Positions 32,437 to 39,948 of a stretch of DNA of 64,000 nt are shown here, in pieces. The position numbers and the translations under genes are program-made. The stretch is taken from assembly GCA_035296325.1 (NCBI GenBank), contig DATHBD010000073.1, positions 62,001-126,000 of the forward strand. The letters are read 5' to 3'. This stretch comes from DATHBD01 sp035296325 (GTDB taxonomy: Bacteria; Actinomycetota; Actinomycetes; Mycobacteriales; Micromonosporaceae). The notes below the pieces were generated by a model. That model ran no database searches. It was not told where the DNA came from and saw nothing but the letters and a program-made list of their open reading frames with translations. Position 1 is the stretch's first letter. Every line of letters starts with the position of its first letter.

Positions 32437-34725
32437 TTACCGGACGTAGATGCTCGGCTGGGGCGGTGTCGCCATGCCGGCCCCGATGAAGAAGCTCGGG
32501 TGCGGCGGCTGGTTGTAGGCGGTGTTCTGCCAGGCCAGCGCGACGCGGTACTGGGCGTCGTGCAACAGCGTCGGGATCCGCCGGTCGGTCGCGATCGGCG
32601 TGGAGAAGATCCGTAGGGCCGTGTTGTTGGTGTTGCGCCAGATGATTTCCTCGCGCCAGTCGCCGAAGAGATCACCGGAGAGCGCCGGGGTGGACTTGGT
32701 GCCGTTGCTCGCCGTCACCCCCGCAGCGGTCAGCAGGCGGGAGTCGCCGCCGGTGCCGTACTTGTCCACCCGGTTGCCGTCGAGCAGTTCGCGCACCGGG
32801 TCGCCGTCCCACCAGGCCAGGAAGTTGGCGCTGGACGGGATCCGCCCGACGCTTCGACCGGCCGAGTTGTACAGGCCGGTAAGCCCGGTGCCGAAGCCCC
32901 AGAACTCGGCGCCCGGGTTCCCGGCGTAGATGTCACCGGCGACGCCGCGGGCCGGACCCTCGGCCCCACCGTTGCTGGGGCTGCGCCAGATGATCTGTCC
33001 GGTCCGGGCATCGTGGATGTCGGCGCCCGGCTGGTTCCCGGACTCGTGGATGGTCCAGACCTCCAGGCCCGGTCGGTCGGTGATGAAGTCGCCGACGTGC
33101 AGCGCGTCGCCGTGGCCGAAGCCGGTGCGGTACATGAGCCGCCCGTCGTCGTCGATGGTCGCCGCCCCGTAGATGATCTCCTGTCGGCCGTCCCCGTCGA
33201 CGTCGGCGACCGACAGGCTGTGGTCGCCCTGCCCGTATGCGCCGGTGTTGGAGTTGCCCGAGTCGTAGAGCCAGCGCCTCGTCAGTTGGCCGTTGCGGAA
33301 GTCCCAGGCCGCGATGGTCGCCCGGGTGTAGTACCCGCGGGCCATGATCAGGCTCGGCCGCTGGCCGTCGAGGTACGCGGTGCCGGCCAGGAACCGGTCC
33401 ACCCGGTTGCCGTTCGAGTCGCCCCATGAGGAGACGTTGCCGCGCCCGGGCTCGTAGTTGACCGTGGACATCGCCGCACCGCTGGTGCCGTTGAACATGG
33501 TCAGGAACTCGGGACCGGAGAGAATGTAGCCGGAACTGTTCCGGTGGACCGCGCTGGCGCTGCCGATCACCCGACCGGCACCGTCCACGGTTCCGTCTGC
33601 GGTCTTCATCGCGACCTCGGCGCGGCCGTCACCGTCGTAGTCGTAGACCTGGAACTGCGTGTAGTGAGCACCGGCGCGGATGTTGCGGCCGAGGTCGATG
33701 CGCCACATGCGGGTGCCGTTGAGCCGGTACGCGTCGATGTAGACGTTGCCCGTCACGCCGGCCTGGGAGTTGTCCCTGGCGTTCGACGGATCCCACTTGA
33801 GCACGAGCTCGAGCTGGCCGTCGCCATCCAGGTCGCCGGGTGAGGCTTCAACCGCGACATACCCGCCGCCCGGGGACTGGATCGGTACATCCCAGTAGCC
33901 GCTCCGGAACTGCATCGCCGACTCCGACGCGGCCTGCTCGGCACCGTTCACGACGGCGCGCACCGTGTAGGAGGCGTCCGCCGGGGCACCGGAGTCGAGG
34001 TAGTTCGTCGAGGTCGTGATCGGCGACGAGTTCAGCCTCGTGGCACCGCGGTACACGTTGAATCCGGTGTTCGCCGCCTCGTAACCCTGCAGGCGCCAGG
34101 ACACCAGGTTGCCGTTGCCCGAGCGCACGCTGATCAGGCCCCGGTTCAGGTCCTCCATCTGCTTGCCGCCGCTGTTGCCCGGCGGTGGCGTCGTCGGCCC
34201 CGCCGGCGTGGTGGGCGGCGGCGTGGTGACCGCGGGCGTGGTGGGCGGCGGGATGCTCGGCGGTGCGGTGGGCCCGCCGGGAGTCGTCGGCCCGGGCGTG
34301 GCCGGTCCGGTGCCGTTGCAGGCGACCCCGTTCAGCGCGAAGTTCGTCGGCGCCGGGTTGCTCGAGCCGTTCCACGTGCCGTTGAAGCCAATCGACGTGC
34401 TCGCGCCTGAGGCGAGCGCGCCGTTATATGACACGTTCGCCGCGGTCACTGAGTCGCCACTTTGGGTATAGGTCGCCCGCCACCCCTGACCCACTCGTTG
34501 CCCGGCACCGAACGTCCATGTCAGGGACCAACTGCTCAGCGCGTCGCCGGAGTTGGTGACGATGAGTTCGGCACCGAAGCCTTCGGACCACTGGTTTGTC
34601 ACGCTGTACGTGACCTGGCACCCGACTGCGGCGCTGGCCGTCACCGCGTGCACCACGCCGGCCCCGGCTATCAGGACCGTGGCGGCGGACAGCAACACGG
34701 CGCTCCGCCCTTTACGAACGAGCAT
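32437..34725 (-). CDS. Secreted rhamnogalacturonan lyase (PL11) with N-terminal CBM2
   Basis: Extracellular endo- or exo-lyase for rhamnogalacturonan I. The 762-residue product has a Sec signal peptide (1-33), a family 2 carbohydrate-binding module (about 36-137; NQWSEGFGAELIVTNSGDAL, WSLTWTFG, with the usual end cysteines), a Thr/Pro linker (about 140-190) and a PL11 catalytic domain in the rest. Diagnostic PL11 sequence includes LNRGLISVRSGNGNLVSWR, FNVYRG, DGDGRAEVAMKTADGT, and DLFGDWREEIIWR near the C-terminus; the fold is an eight-bladed propeller with calcium sites (repeated D-x-DGD). The ATG at 34725 follows AGGAG with 6-nt spacing; the longer open frame upstream lacks a signal peptide and is rejected. 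Confidence 0.9.
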   Translation of the reverse strand: MLVRKGRSAVLLSAATVLIAGAGVVHAVTASAAVGCQVTYSVTNQWSEGFGAELIVTNSGDALSSWSLTWTFGAGQRVGQGWRATYTQSGDSVTAANVSYNGALASGASTSIGFNGTWNGSSNPAPTNFALNGVACNGTGPATPGPTTPGGPTAPPSIPPPTTPAVTTPPPTTPAGPTTPPPGNSGGKQMEDLNRGLISVRSGNGNLVSWRLQGYEAANTGFNVYRGATRLNSSPITTSTNYLDSGAPADASYTVRAVVNGAEQAASESAMQFRSGYWDVPIQSPGGGYVAVEASPGDLDGDGQLELVLKWDPSNARDNSQAGVTGNVYIDAYRLNGTRMWRIDLGRNIRAGAHYTQFQVYDYDGDGRAEVAMKTADGTVDGAGRVIGSASAVHRNSSGYILSGPEFLTMFNGTSGAAMSTVNYEPGRGNVSSWGDSNGNRVDRFLAGTAYLDGQRPSLIMARGYYTRATIAAWDFRNGQLTRRWLYDSGNSNTGAYGQGDHSLSVADVDGDGRQEIIYGAATIDDDGRLMYRTGFGHGDALHVGDFITDRPGLEVWTIHESGNQPGADIHDARTGQIIWRSPSNGGAEGPARGVAGDIYAGNPGAEFWGFGTGLTGLYNSAGRSVGRIPSSANFLAWWDGDPVRELLDGNRVDKYGTGGDSRLLTAAGVTASNGTKSTPALSGDLFGDWREEIIWRNTNNTALRIFSTPIATDRRIPTLLHDAQYRVALAWQNTAYNQPPHPSFFIGAGMATPPQPSIYVR

Positions 34726-34888
34726 GTGCACTCCTAATGCATTGGTATCAACCGCTGATTCGATATTCACACCCGGCAATGGGACTCGGCGGCGTCGCAC
34801 ATTCAGCGCACCATGCGGTGGCGCCGGGCGGGACAGGTCGTGAATCAGTGGAACGACACGGCGGGCAACACATCGATGATGAAGTCGG

Positions 34889-34917
34889 ACTCTACTTGAC
34901 CGTTTAAGCATTTACAA
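34889..34917 (-). promoter_or_regulatory. Predicted promoter of the PL11 lyase gene
   Basis: On the minus strand, TTGTAA (34917-34912), a 17-nt spacer and TAGAGT (34894-34889). Transcription would begin near 34882 and leave a leader of about 157 nt. Confidence 0.55.
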
Positions 34918-34997
34918 GCATCACTGTATGCCACTGATCCTGCCCCGCCCCCCGCACGGCGGTTGATCACGCCATCGACCATCCCCACACACCGCGC

Positions 34998-35026
34998 CGC
35001 CCGGGCGCAGGAAATGCGCCCGGGCG
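34998..35026 (-). terminator. Terminator after the HAF-like gene
   Basis: CGCCCGGGCGCA (34998-35009) and TGCGCCCGGGCG (35015-35026) form a perfect 12-bp stem with loop GGAAA, about 50 nt beyond the stop at 35079. Confidence 0.65.
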
Positions 35027-35078
35027 TCCGCTTGTATGGCCATTCGGCCGCTAATAGAAATCCTGCACTTCCTGCCCG

Positions 35079-36197
35079 TCAGACACAGCGCCACAGGATC
35101 GGCTCGGAGTAATCACCCCGGCTCGCCGTACCGCCGATGACGCGGCCGTCGTCGCTGAGGGTCCGGGCTACCGTGTCGACGTCCGTCGGTGTGGTGAGGC
35201 GCGGCAGTTCCTGAGCTCCGCCGTCCGTGACGAACGAAGGCGACGCGATGTTCAGGCCGCCGCCACCGGCGAGCCAGCCCGAAGCGTTCACCGCGGCCGC
35301 GTCGACCCAGCGGTAGCCCATCCACGGACCCACCTTCCGGTACCGCCCGGCCCGCACGTCGTACTCGAAGGCCCAGAACAGGGCGCGCTCGCCGTCGTCG
35401 TCGCTCACCCAGCCGTTCACGGCGACCTTGCCGTCGCGGATGTCGGCGGCCTCGTAACCGGTCACCACCAGGCGCTCGGTCTTCGGCGGGCGGGGCAGTC
35501 GGTACCCGGTACCGTCGGGCCGCCAGACGTACCCCACCGGGGCGTCCGCACTCCTGGCCGCCACGCCGACGACCGTGCCGTCCTCGTCGATGCCGTTGAC
35601 GCTGTGCAGGGTGTAGCCGGCGGGTAGGGGCAGGACGACCGGCTCGGCGGCGGCCGACGCCCAGCGCAACGCGACCGCCCGCTCGTCCGTGCCGACGAAG
35701 GACACCCCGGCGATGGTGCCGTTCTCGTTGATCGCCGTGGCGACCCCGAACCGGGCTCCGGCCAGGGGTGACACCACACCGTTGCGATACACCGAGGGCG
35801 GCGCGTCCGGGTAGGCGCCGGCGGAGCCGACGGCGACCCCGGAACTGTTGACGTCGTCCAGTCTGAGCCCACCGGGGTGCCGTGGCGCGCTGTCCACGAG
35901 GCCGTCACGCCAGACGACAACCTGCGGCGCGCCTGGCGCCGGTGCAGTCGCGCCCGGCAGGACCCGGCCCAGCAGGTACCGGCCGCCGGGATCGCCGCCG
36001 GTCACCTCCACGTTGCCGGTGTCCACCGGCAACGGCAGTCGGTGCACCGCACAGGAGGTCGGCGACACCGCGGCCGCGTTCTGGGCGCGGGGCGCCACGC
36101 CCGGCGTTGTCCCCAACGCCGCCACGGCCGAGGCGCTGCCCCCGCCCAGCACCAGCGCCGGTGCGGTGATCAGGCCGATGATGATGTGTCTTCGCAT
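35079..36197 (-). CDS. Secreted HAF-repeat/beta-propeller-like protein
   Basis: A 372-residue exported protein of unknown function. It begins MRRHIIIGLITAPALVLGGG, a Sec signal with cleavage near SAVA. The mature part consists of repeats in which a residue pattern like DVNSSGVAVG, AINENGTIAGVSF, GIDEDGTVVGVA, AVNASGWLAGG and LSDDGRVIGG recurs about every 45-60 residues. Each is followed by short beta strands and WR or WAF. This is the periodic pattern of HAF-type repeats, which form a beta-propeller-like fold. The ATG at 36197 follows GGGGACC. A longer frame upstream has no signal peptide at its start. It is probably a binding or scaffold protein. Confidence 0.7.
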   Translation of the reverse strand: MRRHIIIGLITAPALVLGGGSASAVAALGTTPGVAPRAQNAAAVSPTSCAVHRLPLPVDTGNVEVTGGDPGGRYLLGRVLPGATAPAPGAPQVVVWRDGLVDSAPRHPGGLRLDDVNSSGVAVGSAGAYPDAPPSVYRNGVVSPLAGARFGVATAINENGTIAGVSFVGTDERAVALRWASAAAEPVVLPLPAGYTLHSVNGIDEDGTVVGVAARSADAPVGYVWRPDGTGYRLPRPPKTERLVVTGYEAADIRDGKVAVNGWVSDDDGERALFWAFEYDVRAGRYRKVGPWMGYRWVDAAAVNASGWLAGGGGLNIASPSFVTDGGAQELPRLTTPTDVDTVARTLSDDGRVIGGTASRGDYSEPILWRCV

Positions 36198-36306
36198 GAT
36201 TGGTCCCCGTCTCGACGAAGCGATGAGCCCATCGAGGACACCATCTTTACCGACCCGGAGCGCACCGGCGGTGCCGGCTTGGCACGAACAGGTGAGACAT
36301 CGACTG

Positions 36307-37191
36307 TCACCGCGACAGCGGGCCTGTTGCGATCGCCAGGTCCTGACTCGGGGGGACCCCGAACTTGCGCACGTACTCGCGGCTGAACTGGCTCGGGCTC
36401 TCGTAGCCGACATCGTAGGCCGCCGTGGTGACCGAGGCGCCGCCCGTCCTCAGGAGTCGCCGCGCCTCGAGCAGGCGAAGCTCCTTCTGGTACTGCAGTG
36501 GCGTCGTTGCGGTAACCGCCTTGAAGTGCTTGTGGAATGACGACGCGCTCATTCCGACCCGCCGGGCGAGATCCGGGACCGCGATCGGGGAACTGATGTC
36601 CCCGCGAATATGGCCGATGGCGCGGGCCACGGCGCTCGCGTTGCTATCGTGGCGAATCAGGTTGCGAAGCATTCCGCCGAACGGAGCCATGAGCAACCGG
36701 TAATGGATCTCCTTGGCGGTGAGCGTGCCGAGCACCTTCGCATCCCCCGGCGAGTCAGCCAGCGCGAGATATCGACGCAAGGCATCCAGCAGACCGGAAT
36801 CGGCCTGATGTGTCTGCGCCGCGCGGCCGCGTCCACTGTCGAGCGCTGCCTCGGCGACCTCGTCGTAGAGCTCTCTGATCGTAGCGACGTCCACGTCCAG
36901 GACCAGTGCCAGATAGGGAGCGCTCGTGATGCGGGAGCACACCGGAAGGTCGTGAGTCACGAGAAGGCACTCCCCCGGACCGAACGACAACGTCTCGTCT
37001 CCGATCGTGACCTGCTTCGCGCCTTGCAGGATCAGGCACAGGACGGGCTCGTACAGCGAGGCTTCCAATGCACTCGGAAAGGTCTGCTGGAGGATCTGGA
37101 GGTCATTCATCGGCCGGGCGGCCCGTTGATGGCCGTTCGCCGCCTGCCGAAGCCGACGGGAAGCATCTTCGATGAGTCGCTCCAGGGGCAC
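36307..37191 (-). CDS. AraC-family transcriptional regulator (YqhC-like)
   Basis: A 294-residue regulator. The N-terminal cupin-like domain (about 30-180) shows SLYEPVLCLILQGAKQVTIGD and GPGECLLVTHDLPV, the AraC_N type seen in YqhC-related proteins. The C-terminal half has two helix-turn-helix motifs, LARRVGMSASSFHKHFKAVT and VTTAAYDVGYESPSQFSREY. The GTG start at 37191 was chosen because GGGAGG lies 7 nt upstream and the length then matches the family; the frame is open further up. It is divergent from an aldo/keto reductase gene, the usual partner of this subfamily, so it probably activates that gene in response to reactive aldehydes or related stress. Confidence 0.87.
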   Translation of the reverse strand: MPLERLIEDASRRLRQAANGHQRAARPMNDLQILQQTFPSALEASLYEPVLCLILQGAKQVTIGDETLSFGPGECLLVTHDLPVCSRITSAPYLALVLDVDVATIRELYDEVAEAALDSGRGRAAQTHQADSGLLDALRRYLALADSPGDAKVLGTLTAKEIHYRLLMAPFGGMLRNLIRHDSNASAVARAIGHIRGDISSPIAVPDLARRVGMSASSFHKHFKAVTATTPLQYQKELRLLEARRLLRTGGASVTTAAYDVGYESPSQFSREYVRKFGVPPSQDLAIATGPLSR

Positions 37192-37356
37192 GCGTCGACC
37201 TCCCGTGGCGTCCTGACTGGACCGCCGGACCGACCCGCGTGGACGGGAGCATTCTCTCGGCATGCGTAGGAATAGGCAAGGCTTTCGGAGGAGCGGGCAG
37301 GCGCTGCGACGGCCGGGTCGGTAGCGTCGATCCCGGTCGAGATCAAGGAGAGCTGA

Positions 37357-38271
37357 ATGAGAACCCGCGCACTGACCAGAGACGTCGAAATCCCCTACCT
37401 TGGCTTCGGCACGTACCTCATCGCCGACGGCGAGGTCGCCGCAACGGTGAGCGAGGCCATTCGCGCCGGTTACCGGCACATCGACACCGCCGAGGGTTAT
37501 CAGAACGAATCAGGCGTCGGGACAGGCATCAAGCAGGCGGTGAAATCGGAAGGGCTGGCGAGAAGCGATCTGTTCGTCACCACGAAGCTCTGGCCCGGGA
37601 ACCCGGGATGGGGACAGCCGGCGAAAACCACCGAATCCACAGTGACCTCGCTCGACCGGAGCCTGGAGCGGCTCGAGCTGGACTATGTGGACCTCTACCT
37701 GATCCATGCCCCGTTCGAACGCGAGCAGCGACTTGCCCAGTGGAGCGGGCTTGTCGAGCTGCACCGGCAGGGAAAGGCACGGACCATCGGTGTGAGTAAC
37801 TTCAGCATCAGGCACATGGAGGAGCTGAAGGAAGCAGGCCTGCCCATGCCGGTTGCCAATCAGATCGAACTCCACCCTTGGTCGCAGAAGCCCGCACTGG
37901 TCCAATACCTTAACGACAACGCGATCACACCCATCGCCTACAGCAGCCTTGTTCCGCTCTCCACGTGGCGGACCGCGGATGGGCATGACAGCGCAAAGTC
38001 GGATCAGATGAAGGCCGAGGGCGAGCAGGCGGACGCGCCATTCAAGGTCATGGCCCGGAAGTACGGCGTTGGTGAGGCACAGGTCCTGTTGCGCTGGGCC
38101 GTCCAGAAGGGGTATCCCGTGCTTCCGAAGAGCACCAACCCCGACCGCATCCGGAAGAACGCCGACATCTTCAGCTTCGAGATCGACGACGAGGACATGG
38201 CTGCGATAGACAAGATGGACCGCGGGGACGGGGTTGCCTGGGCGACGGGCGATCCCACGAAGGCTCCATGA
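37357..38271 (+). CDS. Aldo/keto reductase
   Basis: A 304-residue NADPH-dependent carbonyl reductase with a TIM barrel. The catalytic tetrad is visible: Asp and Tyr in GYRHIDTAEGYQNE, Lys in LFVTTKLWP and His in YLIHAPF. The cofactor loop PVLPKSTNPDRIRKN is near the C-terminus. The ATG follows AAGGAG with 6-nt spacing. It diverges from the AraC-type regulator at 37191 with a 165-bp shared control region. By family and context it probably reduces toxic or metabolic aldehydes in the cytoplasm; the substrate is not defined by sequence. Confidence 0.92.
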   Translation: MRTRALTRDVEIPYLGFGTYLIADGEVAATVSEAIRAGYRHIDTAEGYQNESGVGTGIKQAVKSEGLARSDLFVTTKLWPGNPGWGQPAKTTESTVTSLDRSLERLELDYVDLYLIHAPFEREQRLAQWSGLVELHRQGKARTIGVSNFSIRHMEELKEAGLPMPVANQIELHPWSQKPALVQYLNDNAITPIAYSSLVPLSTWRTADGHDSAKSDQMKAEGEQADAPFKVMARKYGVGEAQVLLRWAVQKGYPVLPKSTNPDRIRKNADIFSFEIDDEDMAAIDKMDRGDGVAWATGDPTKAP

Positions 38272-38273
38272 GC

Positions 38274-38304
38274 CGCCGCCGCGGACGTCCCGTCCGCGGC
38301 GGCG
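38274..38304. terminator. Bidirectional terminator after the aldo/keto reductase
   Basis: CGCCGCCGCGGACG (38274-38287) and CGTCCGCGGCGGCG (38291-38304) form a perfect 14-bp stem with a 3-nt loop, 2 nt after the stop codon and 23 nt from the stop of the convergent gene. Confidence 0.7.
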
Positions 38305-38327
38305 CACGAGTTACGGGTCAGCCGGGT

Positions 38328-39692
38328 TCAGCGGGCCACGAGGTCGGTGACGGATGCCCCGAGCTGAACGACGGTCAGGTGGCCGCCGCCGGTCAGCGAC
38401 GTCGGCACGCCTGTGGTGCCGGCGACCGAGCGGGTACGGGTGTCGATCGCCGTGACGCGCCCCTCACCGCCGCTGGTGACGAACGCGATCCTGCCGTCCG
38501 GCGCGATTGCGGTGGCGCGGCTCTCGGCGCCGGCCGCCGGCCTGCCTTCCACGGGGGCCTTCGCCAGCGGGGCGAGGGCAACGGTTCCCACCACTCGCCG
38601 GTAGGTGGGCGAGCGGGGGTCGGCGTCGATCAGGGTGGTGGTGTCTCCCTGCGGCGACACGGTGGTGACGGCGGCGTATCGCGGGGACAGTGCCAGCCGC
38701 CCGGGCAGGCCGTCGGGCAGCTTGGTCAGGGTGGAGCTGGCTGTCGAGGTGTCGAGCACGTGCACGTGGTTGCGCTGATCTGCCCACTGCGCCGGAGCCA
38801 GTCCGGTGTCCTCGGCCGCCGAGCCCCACATGGTGCGGTCGTCGGCGCTCCAGCGCGGCCGGTACACCTGAACGATGTTGCGGGTGGTGGAGTAGGCGAC
38901 GCTCACGGGAGTGACCAGTTCCGTTGCCTTCAGGGCAACGCCGTCGATCCCGTCCGCCGTTGTGCTGAAGTGGCGGTCGCCGTGGCGGGACACGGCCGAG
39001 CCGTGGTTGGCGGCGCCCAGCGGCGCGCTGCTCGTCGCCGCCGGCACCCGACTCGCCAGGACGTCAGCCAGGGGGAAGGTCTGGAACTTCCCGCCGGCCG
39101 CGGTGACGATCTGGGTGGGCCGTCCGCCGAAGGTGACCTGCACCTCGGTGTAGTCGTCGCCCACCTTGTCCACCGTCACGGGGAGTTGGCGGACGGCGAA
39201 GGTGTGCAGGTCGACGATGGTGACGGTCTGGTCGGGTGAGTTCTCGTACGCGGAAGTGATGCCGTAGTAGCGCAGCGACGGGTCGACGGCCGCCCACGCG
39301 GCGCCGGCCCACTCGCGCCCACCGGTCGGGATGGCGGCCGACCGCTCGACGCGCGGCCGACCCGCCCGGCTGATCCGCACAGCGTGGACGGTGCCGTGCT
39401 CGTCGGCGAGGATCACGCGACCGTCCGGCAACGGCACGGTGCCGGCGTGCACGTCGATGTCGATGTCGTCGAGGGAGCCGGTGCGGCGCAGGTCCGAGGC
39501 GCGCAGCACGTGCGCCGCGGCGGCGGCCGCGTCGGCTACCACCAGGAAGGTGTTCCCGTCCGCCGGAGCAGACGGCGCCGCAGCGGCGGGCCCGCCGGGG
39601 CCCAGAGCGAGCCCGAGCGCCACCGCCGAACCGATCGCCGCGAGCACACGTCGCCGGGCCAGTTTTCCCCGAACCACAGATGTCGATGTCAT
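38328..39692 (-). CDS. Secreted beta-propeller protein under Zur-type control (possible AztD-like zinc metallochaperone)
   Basis: A 454-residue exported protein. The signal peptide has an arginine-rich start (RGKLARRRVLAAIGSAVALG) and Ala-rich cleavage region. The rest has the repeating strand pattern of a seven- or eight-bladed propeller, with phrases such as GRVILADEHGTVHAVRI, AIAPDGRIAFVTSGGEGRVTAID and RNHVHVLD. His residues cluster in NHGSAVSRHGDRHF. The promoter contains a Zur-box-like dyad, and AztD zinc chaperones are propeller proteins controlled by zinc, so an AztD-like role is suggested; the N-terminal His-rich metal tail of typical AztD is missing. The ATG lies about 6 nt after the -10, so the mRNA is probably leaderless. 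Confidence 0.68.
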   Translation of the reverse strand: MTSTSVVRGKLARRRVLAAIGSAVALGLALGPGGPAAAAPSAPADGNTFLVVADAAAAAAHVLRASDLRRTGSLDDIDIDVHAGTVPLPDGRVILADEHGTVHAVRISRAGRPRVERSAAIPTGGREWAGAAWAAVDPSLRYYGITSAYENSPDQTVTIVDLHTFAVRQLPVTVDKVGDDYTEVQVTFGGRPTQIVTAAGGKFQTFPLADVLASRVPAATSSAPLGAANHGSAVSRHGDRHFSTTADGIDGVALKATELVTPVSVAYSTTRNIVQVYRPRWSADDRTMWGSAAEDTGLAPAQWADQRNHVHVLDTSTASSTLTKLPDGLPGRLALSPRYAAVTTVSPQGDTTTLIDADPRSPTYRRVVGTVALAPLAKAPVEGRPAAGAESRATAIAPDGRIAFVTSGGEGRVTAIDTRTRSVAGTTGVPTSLTGGGHLTVVQLGASVTDLVAR

Positions 39693-39698
39693 GGCCGA

Positions 39699-39727
39699 AC
39701 CTTATTGGAAGTGATTTTCATTGTCTA
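39699..39727 (-). promoter_or_regulatory. Promoter of the propeller gene, probably leaderless
   Basis: On the minus strand, TAGACA (39727-39722), 17-nt spacer and TAAGGT (39704-39699). Six nt separate the -10 from the ATG at 39692, so transcription probably starts at or near the start codon. Confidence 0.6.
39706..39720. promoter_or_regulatory. Zur-box-like operator
   Basis: TGGAAGTGATTTTCA matches the 7-1-7 actinobacterial Zur dyad (TGAAAAT-N-ATTTTCA) at 13 of 15 positions. It occupies the spacer between -10 and -35 of the propeller gene, so Zur bound with zinc would block the promoter. Confidence 0.6.
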
Positions 39728-39847
39728 GTAGCCCGGATCCGGATGGCCGGGCAGGCGACGACGCCTACCGTCTCGCCGGAAATGCCCGCTCTGTCGGGTC
39801 GGTCGTGCCGGAAAGGGCCCGCGCCGGACAAGCGGGTCGCGGACGCC

Positions 39848-39875
39848 TTGACCGCCACGGCATGGCAGGTAGCAT
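39848..39875 (+). promoter_or_regulatory. Promoter of the PL9-like lyase gene
   Basis: TTGACC (39848-39853), 16-nt spacer, TAGCAT (39870-39875). Transcription should start near 39881, inside the operator palindrome, about 68 nt upstream of the GTG. Confidence 0.65.
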
Positions 39876-39879
39876 GCCC

Positions 39880-39891
39880 GTGACCGGTCAC
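39880..39891. promoter_or_regulatory. Putative LacI-type operator upstream of the PL9-like lyase
   Basis: GTGACCGGTCAC is a perfect 12-bp palindrome overlapping the predicted transcription start. The extended sequence is shared with the site at 15770. Confidence 0.55.
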
Positions 39892-39948
39892 ATTGACGGA
39901 GTCGAATGTTGGATGCGGCACCGGCATCCCGCGAAGGGAGCATCACCC

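Larger units (their letters stand above)
34726..35078. other. Intergenic region upstream of the PL11 lyase
   Basis: About 350 bp with no gene. It holds the predicted minus-strand promoter of the PL11 gene, an AT-richer stretch (34890-34930) and the hairpin terminating the next minus-strand gene. No ACCGGT palindrome is present here. Confidence 0.6.

Noticed and set aside
36307..36413. N-terminal extension of the HAF-like protein overlapping the AraC gene
   Set aside because: The extension has no protein-like features; the signal peptide begins at ATG 36197.
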